Shown here: positions 1 through 7,958 of the stretch, in pieces
Layout of the letters: each line of letters begins with the position of its first letter
Numbering within the stretch: position 1 is the stretch's first letter
From: Acidimicrobiales bacterium
Lineage (GTDB): Bacteria > Actinomycetota > Acidimicrobiia > Acidimicrobiales > MedAcidi-G1
DNA: 40,938 bases
Direction of reading: 5' to 3'
Assembly: GCA_029242745.1 (NCBI GenBank)
Contig: JAQWTI010000002.1
Location: forward strand, 1-40,938
Made by a program: the position numbers and the translations under genes
Notes under the pieces: generated by a model
Seen by the model: only the letters and a program-made list of their open reading frames with translations
Database searches by the model: none
Told to the model about the DNA's origin: nothing

Positions 1-343
<343 letters not shown>

Positions 344-470
344 TCTCAAGCCGGGCCGCCGAAGCGGTTCCGACCGTCGAATCATTGGTGCGACAACTCC
401 CGAAGGTGTTGCCGACGCGAGTTTGAGGCCGAGCGGGACACCAATCCCGTCCGACCTGGCACAGGGCAAT

Positions 471-494
471 GGTGGTCGACCTAAGTCGGCCACC
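471..494 (-). other. Strong hairpin in the pre-16S leader
   Basis: GGTGGTCGAC (471-480) pairs with GTCGGCCACC (485-494) around a CTAA loop. All ten positions pair, one as a G-T or G-U wobble. It lies about 130 bases upstream of the mature 16S 5' end, so it is probably part of the folded leader removed during rRNA processing. Confidence 0.55.
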
Positions 495-531
495 GTTGTC
501 CGTGTTCAGTGCTATTAAAATTGTTCAGGGT

Positions 532-567
532 CTGTCCAGCGACGACTCGCGATCGTCTAGTGGACAG
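532..567 (-). other. Inverted repeat in the rrn leader
   Basis: CTGTCCA (532-538) pairs with TGGACAG (561-567). Inside it GACGA (541-545) pairs with TCGTC (553-557), giving a two-tier stem with a small internal loop. It lies just downstream of the boxA-like element on the transcribed strand. It may be a processing or antitermination structure. The long stem for pre-16S cleavage would need the sequence 3' of 16S, which is outside the window. Confidence 0.5.
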
Positions 568-596
568 CCCGCACTGGCTTTTTCGTCCTCTATCCC

Positions 597-631
597 GTTT
601 TCAAGGAGCACTTGGAAGCCATACAGCTTCC
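597..631 (-). promoter_or_regulatory. boxB-boxA-like rrn antitermination signal
   Basis: On the transcribed strand a hairpin comes first: GGAAGC, a 6-base loop, GCTTCC (614-631). Three bases later comes TGCTCCTTGAAAAC (597-610). The second element closely matches the boxA of rRNA operons (TGCTCTTTAA type), which is bound by NusB and S10. The hairpin sits where boxB lies in E. coli rrn leaders. Position in the leader, orientation and element order all agree with an rRNA antitermination site. Confidence 0.7.
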
Positions 632-642
632 TAGCACACGCC

Positions 643-658
643 TAATCCGCGAGGATTA
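643..658 (-). other. Small perfect hairpin upstream of boxB
   Basis: TAATCC and GGATTA form a six-base-pair perfect stem around a GCGA loop (TCGC on the transcribed strand). It stands about 12 bases upstream of the boxB-like hairpin. If transcription starts upstream, it would be one of a series of leader hairpins. It could instead be a protein-binding palindrome near the promoter. Confidence 0.4.
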
Positions 659-909
659 ACTCGACAGAGGCGTTGGTGCCTTCAACCCGTCACAGCGATT
701 CGATCCGATTGGACCTGCCGCTAGACGAGCGCTCGCCCTTCGACACCAAGTGCGCACTGTAATAGAACGAACCAGATACCTGCGAGCAGAAGAACACTAT
801 CTAGGCTGCGTGCAGGCCCCAACTTGCAGCTTGGGCTTTCTTCTTAGTTTCAGGATTAATTAGGCAACGGGCGACACACCTGCTGGAGATCGGCCAGACG
901 CAAGATGCG

Positions 910-2196
910 TTAGGCGATGACCAGCAAGTGGCGCTGACGCTTGCCCTTCTGAAGGAGGATGAACCCCCCACCGACTACCGAGTCGTCTGGAAGGCTGTTG
1001 GTTGCCGTATCGACCCTTTTCCCATTCACCCGAACTCCACCTCCAGATACGGTGCGCCGGGCGTCGCTTCTGGAGGAGCACAGGCCGGTGGCCACGAGCA
1101 CGTCCACCAGCGACTCATCACCAGCAGGCAAGCCGTTAGCCAGTGTCGTCTCCGGGACGACCCCTCGAAGCGCCTGCAACATTGCGCCCGTCAGTTGTTC
1201 AGATCCAAATAGCCCCTGCGCTGCAAGGAGGGCCTGTTCTGTGGCATCAGGACCATGGACCAAAGTGCAAACCTCATCCGCCAATCGGCGCTGGGCCAAC
1301 CGCTTTTCCGGTGCCAGACCGTGGCCCTCCATCACAGTGGCTACTTCGTCAACCGGCACCAGCGTGAGTTGCAACAGCAGTCTTCCCACGTCCCGGTCGT
1401 CCACATTCACAAAATATTGATGCAACTCATAGGGCAAGGTCCGGACAGGGTCTAGCCATATAGCACCATCAGCCGTCTTCCCGAACTTGGCCCCATCAGC
1501 GCGGGTCACAAGCGGAACGGTTAACCCATAGGCAGGAACTTCAGCGCGACGTCGGATGAGGTCAATCCCTGCGGTGATATTGCCCCACTGATCCGAACCC
1601 CCGACCTGCATCTCGCACCCGTGACGAATATGCAATTCATAAAAGTCATTGGCCTGCAAAAGCATGTAACTGAACTCAGTAAATGAAATACCCTGATCGC
1701 CAGCCAGACGGGCCCTCACCGATTCTTTGCCCAGCATCGTCCCCACGGTGACGTGCTTGCCGACGTCCCGGAGAAACTCCAGCACACCCACTCCCTCAGT
1801 CCACTCCCGGTTATCAACTAGTTGGGCAGGCAGGTCGCCAGGCCTCAGATCGCCCTCAAAGCGAAGAAACGAACGCAGTTGAGAAGCCACTGCATCGACA
1901 TTCTGCTTCAGAGTGGGACCGTCGAGAAGGTTTCGTTCGGCAGACCGACCACTGGGATCACCCACCATGCCGGTAGCGCCGCCTGCTAGAGCGATAACCC
2001 GGTGGCCCACATCTTGAAACCGTCTCAATAGCAACAGCGGCACCAGATGGCCGATGTGGAGACTGTCTGCGGTCGGATCAAACCCGCAGTAGAGGACTAC
2101 CGGGCCCTCATCCATGCGACGACGTAGACCATCAAGGTCGGTGCTGTCCTGCACCAGACCACGTGCTGCCAGGTCATCAAGGATCGCTGAACTCAT
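910..2196 (-). CDS. tyrS: Tyrosine--tRNA ligase
   Basis: Charges tRNA-Tyr with tyrosine in the cytoplasm. The class I synthetase HIGH motif is at residues 47-50 (DSLHIGHL). The second signature is KFGKTADG, the usual bacterial TyrRS form of KMSKS. The C-terminal 60 residues form an S4-like RNA-binding domain (SSRSDARRTVSGGGVRVNG). About 428 residues is normal for bacterial TyrRS. I chose the ATG at 2196 because CATACT lies seven bases before it, fitting a leaderless start. A GTG two codons upstream (2202) is also possible. The gene reads towards the rrn operon with no clear terminator between them. It is divergent from the penicillin-binding protein gene. Confidence 0.96.
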   Translation of the reverse strand: MSSAILDDLAARGLVQDSTDLDGLRRRMDEGPVVLYCGFDPTADSLHIGHLVPLLLLRRFQDVGHRVIALAGGATGMVGDPSGRSAERNLLDGPTLKQNVDAVASQLRSFLRFEGDLRPGDLPAQLVDNREWTEGVGVLEFLRDVGKHVTVGTMLGKESVRARLAGDQGISFTEFSYMLLQANDFYELHIRHGCEMQVGGSDQWGNITAGIDLIRRRAEVPAYGLTVPLVTRADGAKFGKTADGAIWLDPVRTLPYELHQYFVNVDDRDVGRLLLQLTLVPVDEVATVMEGHGLAPEKRLAQRRLADEVCTLVHGPDATEQALLAAQGLFGSEQLTGAMLQALRGVVPETTLANGLPAGDESLVDVLVATGLCSSRSDARRTVSGGGVRVNGKRVDTATNSLPDDSVVGGGFILLQKGKRQRHLLVIA

Positions 2197-2203
2197 AGCC
2201 ACC

Positions 2204-2209
2204 AGTATG
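2204..2209 (-). promoter_or_regulatory. Possible -10 hexamer for a leaderless tyrS mRNA
   Basis: CATACT on the minus strand ends seven bases before the tyrS ATG. It has the conserved A at position 2 and T at position 6 of a -10 element. No -35 is evident and no good Shine-Dalgarno sequence precedes the ATG. Confidence 0.4.
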
Positions 2210-2337
2210 GAGCCTGGAACCCACCGGCCGCAGATCTATTTGGTTTCACTCGATCCGGGAACCCGCAGTCAGCGTGGCTGATGTCACCTCTGACGACCTG
2301 CCGCCCCACCGACCGCCCGCCGGGCCAGACTGGACTA

Positions 2338-5019
2338 ATGCCGACACCTACCGGACTCCGCCTGCTAGGTGCCGTTCTGGCACTCTCCACGACCGCCACT
2401 TCGTGCTACCGCTACGAAACTCGTGAGTTTGAGATCTCTATCCCCGAACAGGCTGAATCTTCAGTAGTGGTGGCTCGCGACGGCCGCTATATCACCACCC
2501 TGGTAGCACCCGAGAATCGAACCAGCGCGCGTACTCTGTTTGAGATCCCCCAAATGGTCCGAGATGCCGTCATCGCAATCGAGGATGAACGGTTCTACAT
2601 CCACGACGGCATTGACCTCAAGGCCATTATCCGAGCCGCTCGAACTAATCTGGAGTCTGGCGGCATCAGCCAAGGTGGGTCGACTATCACGCAGCAATAT
2701 GTGAAGTTGGCCATCATCCGCAATGCCGAGAAGACTGCCAGCAGGAAACTAGAAGAGGTCTGGTACGCCACTCGACTGGAAGATGAGTACAGCAAGAACT
2801 TCATCCTCTTGCAGTACCTAAACACGGTCTATCTCGGGCATGGGGCTTACGGAGTGAAGGCTGCAGCTCAGACGTACTTCAACAAGGACATTGATCAAGT
2901 GAACTTGGCTGAAGCGGCGATGATTGCCGGAATTATCCAACTCCCGGGGCGTTACAACCCGTACCTCAACTATTCCAAGAGTCTGCGGCGCAGTCATCTG
3001 GTCCTTGACCGAATGCTGGCCAACGATTTCATAAACAGTGATCAACATGGCGCAGCTTTAGCCAGTCCACCCCGTTTGGAGGAATACTCCGCTCGTCTCG
3101 AGACCCGCTACCCAGCCGGGCATTTTGTCGAGGAGGTTCGGAGATGGTTTCTTGACAATCCGGCTTTTGGGGCAAGCCGTGGTGTTCGAGAGCGCCTTCT
3201 GTTCGAGGGTGGCCTCCGTATCGAGACCACTGTCGACCTTGACCTGCAGCGGGCGGCCGAAGACGCCGTCGAGTCACACATACCTTCTGGTCAGGGGCAT
3301 CCTGATGCCGCAGTGGTGGTCCTAGAGACTGGAACCGGCCAGTTGCTGGCCATGGTCGGTGGCCGTGATTTCTTCGCCAGCGATACGGATGCCAAGGTAA
3401 ATCTGGCGGTCGGATCTGGTCGTCAAGTCGGTTCTTCCATGAAGCCCATTGCTCTAGCAGCGGCGCTAGAGGCGGGATGGCAGGCCACGGCCACCTACCT
3501 AGCGCCCAACGTGCTGGAGTTTGAAATCCCCGGTGCCGATGAAGAAAACAAAGTCTGGCGGGTGACTGGTGGTGTCGGCGGTCATGACGCTACCGAAGCC
3601 CGCTTCGAGCACGGCCTCCAAGCGCTCCTTCAGTTTTGGATGCGTGAAGACCACACCAACGTGCCAGTCGATCACTCCGAGACCATCCGAGTTGAAAAAG
3701 AGCGCGACGAGGAGACCGAGATCACCTACCAGGCTGTTGACCTCACCCAATGGGTGGCTAACCGTCGCTGGGACTTTGATCGCGAGCGACTTTTTGCTGA
3801 CCGGATCGACCTGCTCGAGGCAATCCCTACGTGGTCCTGGATTCCACCGGACAGCCAACCGCTCGTTCCCCCACCTGACGCAGAGGAGGTAACGCTTATT
3901 CGAGCCACCCGGAGTTCTCTTAATACCGTATTCGCCCAACTAAGTATGGAAATGGGTTCCCAACGGACGGTAAACATGGCTCGTCGTCTCGGCATCCGGT
4001 CCCCTATCCAAAACGTCAACTCCAACGTGCTCGGTACGTCCAACGCAACGATGCTTGACATGGCCACCGCCTACCACACCATCGCTAATCGGGGCGTCTC
4101 CATAGCCCCCAGTTACGTCACCCGAGTGACAAGAGCAGATGGCACCACACTCTGGTCGTGGAGCCGCACACAAGACCGGGTAATCGATGCGCGTTTGGCC
4201 GACCAGTTGACGTGGATACTTGAGGGCACAATCGATCAGGGGACAGGGTGGCGGGCCCAACTGGAAGACCGCCCGGCCGCCGGTAAGACCGGTACCACTC
4301 AGAACTATGCAGATGCCGTCTTCGCCGGGTACACGCCGCAGCGCACCACGGCCGTTTGGGTGGGTTTTCCAGAAGCCCAGATCCCCATGATCCCGCCCAC
4401 TACCGATCGTAAGGTCTACGGCGGAACCTATCCAGCCATGATCTGGAAAGACGTGATGGAAGCAGCCCACCTAGGCCTGTCTGCGGAGGAATTTCCTGGG
4501 CTGCCCCCGGCTAACACAACTTTCGTTGCCCCTAGTCCCCTGGTTCCTGAAGAACCGTCAGAGGACGTCATCCCGACGACCACCATGCTCTCAGGCTATG
4601 TAGCAACACCGGAGGTGACAGGACTGACCTTGAACAACGCCCGATCAATGCTGGCCGAAGCCAACCACGGTGTGTGGATCGCCGAGGTTCGCCAGATCGA
4701 GGTCTCAGGCACTGAAGCAGGAACAATTATCAGCCAGGAGCCCGGAATCGGGTCAACTATTAAAGAGGGTGGGGCAATGCTCGTCGAGGTGGCTGTTGAA
4801 CCACCGGTGGTCGGGGGCGTAGACGTGCCGAACGTGACATACAAGTTGCTGCTCGAGGCTCGGCCAGTACTCGAGGCATTGGGTCTAGGCTTCGCTGTCG
4901 TCGTAGTGGCTGATCCAGACCAACCCGAGTGGGAGTCTGGACTGGTTTGGTCCCAGAACCCCGAACCAGGCGAAATAGTAAATCCTGGTTCAGTACTCGC
5001 TCTCCGGGTGACACCATGA
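2338..5019 (+). CDS. Class A penicillin-binding protein with two C-terminal PASTA domains
   Basis: Bifunctional peptidoglycan synthase that polymerises lipid II and cross-links the stem peptides outside the membrane. The N-terminus is hydrophobic (residues 7-22) and ends ATSC, so Cys23 may be a lipobox cysteine. Glycosyltransferase family 51 motifs follow: EDERFYIHDG (catalytic Glu82), GGSTITQQ (113-120) and LNTVYLGHGAYG. Transpeptidase motifs are SSMK (nucleophile Ser366, Lys369), SLN (527-529) and KTGT (650-653). Two PASTA repeats occupy about 755-820 and 828-893. The Ser366 to Ser527 distance of 161 is much longer than the roughly 60 usual in the family. The start is uncertain: an ATG at 2281 would add 19 residues before the hydrophobic segment. 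Its stop overlaps the next gene. Confidence 0.93.
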   Translation: MPTPTGLRLLGAVLALSTTATSCYRYETREFEISIPEQAESSVVVARDGRYITTLVAPENRTSARTLFEIPQMVRDAVIAIEDERFYIHDGIDLKAIIRAARTNLESGGISQGGSTITQQYVKLAIIRNAEKTASRKLEEVWYATRLEDEYSKNFILLQYLNTVYLGHGAYGVKAAAQTYFNKDIDQVNLAEAAMIAGIIQLPGRYNPYLNYSKSLRRSHLVLDRMLANDFINSDQHGAALASPPRLEEYSARLETRYPAGHFVEEVRRWFLDNPAFGASRGVRERLLFEGGLRIETTVDLDLQRAAEDAVESHIPSGQGHPDAAVVVLETGTGQLLAMVGGRDFFASDTDAKVNLAVGSGRQVGSSMKPIALAAALEAGWQATATYLAPNVLEFEIPGADEENKVWRVTGGVGGHDATEARFEHGLQALLQFWMREDHTNVPVDHSETIRVEKERDEETEITYQAVDLTQWVANRRWDFDRERLFADRIDLLEAIPTWSWIPPDSQPLVPPPDAEEVTLIRATRSSLNTVFAQLSMEMGSQRTVNMARRLGIRSPIQNVNSNVLGTSNATMLDMATAYHTIANRGVSIAPSYVTRVTRADGTTLWSWSRTQDRVIDARLADQLTWILEGTIDQGTGWRAQLEDRPAAGKTGTTQNYADAVFAGYTPQRTTAVWVGFPEAQIPMIPPTTDRKVYGGTYPAMIWKDVMEAAHLGLSAEEFPGLPPANTTFVAPSPLVPEEPSEDVIPTTTMLSGYVATPEVTGLTLNNARSMLAEANHGVWIAEVRQIEVSGTEAGTIISQEPGIGSTIKEGGAMLVEVAVEPPVVGGVDVPNVTYKLLLEARPVLEALGLGFAVVVVADPDQPEWESGLVWSQNPEPGEIVNPGSVLALRVTP

Positions 5020-5561
5020 CCGACCTAATGAAGTCCGATCCGGCGAGCAACAATTTGAACTACGGCACCATTGGCCTCCGAGTCTTCCTGACTCTCCTAG
5101 TAGTAGCTATGGGTGTGCTGTGGGTCTACGCCTTCTTCCTTGCTCCCGCGGGCAATCCAGACCGCATGGAAGATCGATCATGGCCCGAAGCCGCACAGGT
5201 TCGTTGCTTGGCCGCTAGAGCTGAGATAGCGCTACTTCCCACCGCTAGGCAAGCCGGATCTCCTGACGAGCGGGCCAAAGACCTGGACGAGGCCACGGTG
5301 ATAATCCGTAACCTCGTAAACGACCTGGTCGTGCTCCCTGGTGGCACCGACCATGATCGATCGCTCGTCGCTCTGTGGATAGCAGACTGGGAGATCTACT
5401 TGGCAGACCGCCTCGCCCATGCCGAACGTCTCCGTTCCGATGGTGATGTAAAACCGCTGCTCACTGCTCTACCGAGCGGCTCAGGCAGCGTCCTCGAGCG
5501 CATGAACGGCTTTGCACGAGTAAACGACTTCGAGGCCTGCCTCGATCCTGGTGACATGTAA
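5016..5561 (+). CDS. Single-pass membrane protein of unknown function
   Basis: I do not recognise this 181-residue protein. It has a short polar N-terminus, one strongly hydrophobic segment at about residues 21-46, and a soluble domain of about 135 residues that is probably extracytoplasmic. That domain is rich in charged residues and has two cysteines (in VRCLAA and FEACLDPG) that could pair outside the cell. The ATG overlaps the stop of the penicillin-binding protein gene by four bases (ATGA), so translation is almost certainly coupled. This suggests a role linked to cell-wall synthesis, which is inference from position only. It converges on the Nudix gene 27 bases away, with no obvious terminator between. 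Confidence 0.85.
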   Translation: MTDLMKSDPASNNLNYGTIGLRVFLTLLVVAMGVLWVYAFFLAPAGNPDRMEDRSWPEAAQVRCLAARAEIALLPTARQAGSPDERAKDLDEATVIIRNLVNDLVVLPGGTDHDRSLVALWIADWEIYLADRLAHAERLRSDGDVKPLLTALPSGSGSVLERMNGFARVNDFEACLDPGDM

Positions 5562-5588
5562 GTCCACACCTCCAAAACAGACCGGCAT

Positions 5589-6179
5589 TTAACCAGTCAA
5601 CTCTTCTAGACGAGTCAAAGCACGCTCAGCAAGGCGGATTAAGCCGATATCGACTCCCAGCGAAGAGAGGCTGGTCTTATCGACCCAACGTAGTTCCTCT
5701 GACTCGTGATTCCCGAAAGGCACTGATCCTGGCGGCGCTACAACCAGATACCGAACGTCGTGGTGCTCGTGGAGGTCCTCAGCTGGCGGATCGACAACGT
5801 GGACGTCAAGGTCGATGGGAGGCTCCACTATCCGCAAGCCATCGATTCCTGTTTCCTCAGTGGCTTCCCGCAGGGCGACCCGAGTTAGATCAGCATCACC
5901 GTCAGCATGTCCACCTGGCTGAAGCCAGCGCTGCAACTTGGTATGGAATAACAGCAAAATCTGGAGGTTTGATGGGTCGACCACTAGAGCCGAAGCGGTT
6001 AAATGCCCTGGACGACACGTTCGGTCAAGAACGCCGGGGTTGCCATCCGTGTAGGTGTCTATTAGATCCAAGATCTGTCTCTGCTCAGGTCCCGGGGGTC
6101 CGAACGCGACGTAAGGGCGCGGATCACCCACCACCCGGTCAGCTAGGTCCAACTCACTCAACCCGATTTGCTGAATCAT
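5589..6179 (-). CDS. Nudix-family hydrolase
   Basis: Predicted to hydrolyse a nucleoside-diphosphate-linked substrate; the actual substrate cannot be told from sequence. The Nudix box runs from residue 90 to 112 (GHADGDADLTRVAL followed by REATEETGI). The REuxEExGu half that binds the metal is intact. The earlier glutamate of the G-x5-E consensus is alanine here, as I recall for a subgroup with the GGHADGD signature. The N-terminal 60 residues are not a recognised domain. The 196-residue length is ordinary. The ATG overlaps the stop of the upstream thioesterase gene by four bases, and both follow argH closely, so the gene is probably the last of the arginine transcript. Confidence 0.88.
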   Translation of the reverse strand: MIQQIGLSELDLADRVVGDPRPYVAFGPPGPEQRQILDLIDTYTDGNPGVLDRTCRPGHLTASALVVDPSNLQILLLFHTKLQRWLQPGGHADGDADLTRVALREATEETGIDGLRIVEPPIDLDVHVVDPPAEDLHEHHDVRYLVVAPPGSVPFGNHESEELRWVDKTSLSSLGVDIGLIRLAERALTRLEELTG

Positions 6180-6559
6180 CCCCCGAGATGGGCCCGAACA
6201 GCCGAAGGGGGTGGAGTTGGGACGTGGTCGACAGCAGAGACTCCTACGTAGAACACGGTGGCCGTCAGCACCAGTTGGCCATCGACTCGTGCCTCGAAAG
6301 CCACATCAAAAGATGTTGTCCCCCATCGCGTTACTGCGGCATCCACTGTCAGGACGTCATGAACCCCCGCCGACCCATGCCAGGTTAAATCAGCCCTTCG
6401 CAGCATGACCTCCCAACCGGTCTCTTCAAATTCTCCATCAAGGTTTCGCAACCATGTATCAGTTACATCATCTAGATAGGCCAGATAATGGGCGTTAAAG
6501 ACCACCCCTTGGGCATCGACCTCGCCATAACGGATTCGGATGTCCTGCGTATAAGACAT
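6176..6559 (-). CDS. Acyl-CoA thioesterase of the 4HBT/YbgC hotdog family
   Basis: Predicted cytoplasmic thioesterase of 127 residues, a complete single hotdog domain. The N-terminal pattern IRYGEVDAQGVVFNAHYLAYLDD matches the family, with the catalytic aspartate in the VDAQGVVFN stretch where YbgC-type enzymes have it. The acyl-CoA substrate is not predictable. It starts 11 bases after argH ends and overlaps the Nudix gene by four bases. It therefore appears to be co-transcribed with arginine biosynthesis, although no biochemical link is evident. Confidence 0.87.
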   Translation of the reverse strand: MSYTQDIRIRYGEVDAQGVVFNAHYLAYLDDVTDTWLRNLDGEFEETGWEVMLRRADLTWHGSAGVHDVLTVDAAVTRWGTTSFDVAFEARVDGQLVLTATVFYVGVSAVDHVPTPPPSAVRAHLGG

Positions 6560-6570
6560 GACGCTTCTAG

Positions 6571-7953
6571 TCAGTTCCCTACTTGAGCCCTTTGGGCTTC
6601 AAGTAACTCCCGAAATCGAGACTTCTGAATAGCTACCGGCTCTGGTCCGGAACCACCTGGGGTCGTGCGTCGATGCACCGCCACTCCCGGCAAGAGCAAT
6701 GCGGCGGCGGCCGGTCCTAACCGTTTATCGGCAGCCACCAGATCCACCAAAGAGTCACCGCCAGTCATCGCTTCACGCACAAGTGCGCCTACCACCGCGT
6801 GAGCTTCACGAAACGGCATCCCACCTAACACCAGATACTCGGCTAGGTCTACGGCTGCGACATACGGGCCGTCTGCAGCCTCAGCCATCCGATCGACATT
6901 CACTCCCATTGAATCGACCATCCCGTCGAGGGCTACCAAAGTGAGTCGGACCGTGTCACATGCATCGAAGAGAGGTTCTTTATCCTCTTGTAGATCCTTG
7001 TTGTAGGCCAACGGCAAACCCTTCAGGGTAGTCAACAGTCCGGTTAGGTGGCCGATAAGCCTTCCAGCCTTACCTCGGGCCAGTTCAGCGATGTCTGGGT
7101 TTTTTTTCTGGGGCAGCATCGATGAACCAGTCGAGAAACGGTCATCTAGGTTGATGAATCCGAATTCCTCTGTCGACCACAGGATTAGTTCCTCACCGAT
7201 ACGCGACAAGTGGACCCCTAGCAGGGCTAGAGAAAACAATGTTTCAGCTACAAAATCTCGATCAGAAACAGCATCAAGTGAGTTCTCGAACCGATTGCTG
7301 AAGCCGAGATCCGAAGCGGTGCCGTCTGGGTCCAGCGGAAGGGAAGACCCTGCCAACGCCCCAGCTCCCAGAGGTGACACATCGGCCCGGCTGCGCGCGT
7401 CTAGCAGCCTGTCCACGTCTCGCGACAGGGCCCAACCATGGGCCAACAGGTGGTGAGCCAATAACACCGGTTGGGCTTGCTGGAGGTGGGTGTAACCGGG
7501 GAGGTATGCATCGCCGGCTTCATCGGCCCGAGTTGCCAGCGTGTTCTGGAATTCCAAAACCAGAGAGGCTAACTCGGTCAACTCTCGGATAGTCCAAAGT
7601 CGCAAGTCGGTAGCCACTTGGTCATTACGGCTCCGCCCGGTGTGCAATCTGGCTCCAGCATCACCGGCCAGCTCAGTCACCCGCCGTTCGATAGCCGTGT
7701 GGATGTCCTCATCACCTTCAACGAATAGAAACGTTCCATCAGTCAATTCGCCCTCAGCGACATCCAGAGCGTTGAGTACCGCTACTCCGTCGTCGTCAGA
7801 TACCAATCCCACTCGAGTAAGCATCCGCAGGTGGGCACGCGAGCCTGCCAGGTCCTCCCGGAACATTCTCCGATCGAAGGGCAAACTGTCATTTAGAGCC
7901 TGCAATGCCTCAGCGGGGCCACCCTTAAATCGTCCGTGCCAAAGTGTCACCAT
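6571..7953 (-). CDS. argH: Argininosuccinate lyase
   Basis: Last step of arginine biosynthesis: splits argininosuccinate into arginine and fumarate. It belongs to the fumarase/aspartase superfamily. The family signature GSSMLPQKKNPD is present near residue 280, and the catalytic serine lies in its flexible loop. HTGRSRNDQ and GYTHLQQAQP, both substrate-contacting segments, are also intact. The 460-residue length is normal. The ATG lies five bases after the argG stop. The QKKN codons create a run of eight A on the coding strand (7100-7107); the frame is intact across it. Confidence 0.97.
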   Translation of the reverse strand: MVTLWHGRFKGGPAEALQALNDSLPFDRRMFREDLAGSRAHLRMLTRVGLVSDDDGVAVLNALDVAEGELTDGTFLFVEGDEDIHTAIERRVTELAGDAGARLHTGRSRNDQVATDLRLWTIRELTELASLVLEFQNTLATRADEAGDAYLPGYTHLQQAQPVLLAHHLLAHGWALSRDVDRLLDARSRADVSPLGAGALAGSSLPLDPDGTASDLGFSNRFENSLDAVSDRDFVAETLFSLALLGVHLSRIGEELILWSTEEFGFINLDDRFSTGSSMLPQKKNPDIAELARGKAGRLIGHLTGLLTTLKGLPLAYNKDLQEDKEPLFDACDTVRLTLVALDGMVDSMGVNVDRMAEAADGPYVAAVDLAEYLVLGGMPFREAHAVVGALVREAMTGGDSLVDLVAADKRLGPAAAALLLPGVAVHRRTTPGGSGPEPVAIQKSRFRELLEAQRAQVGN

Positions 7954-7958
7954 CTCCG

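Larger units (their letters stand above)
344..909 (-). promoter_or_regulatory. rrn promoter and leader region between tyrS and 16S rRNA
   Basis: This 566-base stretch contains no protein gene. It lies between the tyrS stop and the 16S 5' end, and both neighbours are read on the minus strand. It must contain the rrn promoter or promoters and the pre-rRNA leader. I see several strong hairpins and a boxA-like element, listed separately. No fully convincing -35/-10 pair is visible. The best minus-strand candidate is TAGTGT (794-799) with TTGGGG 17 bases upstream, which is weak. A GC hairpin at 816-836 is followed by a T-rich run on the plus strand only, so it does not look like a terminator for tyrS. 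Confidence 0.7.

Noticed and set aside
816-850. GC hairpin followed by TTTCTTCTT on the plus strand, resembling a terminator
   Set aside because: No plus-strand gene ends here. On the minus strand, where tyrS is read, the hairpin is not followed by a U run. It may be chance.
3499-4470. Long minus-strand open frames inside the penicillin-binding protein gene (113-176 codons)
   Set aside because: They are shadows of the well-supported plus-strand gene, which has all its family motifs.
7098-7108. Run of eight A on the coding strand of argH, a possible slip or programmed frameshift site
   Set aside because: The codons simply encode the invariant QKKN signature and the frame is intact on both sides.
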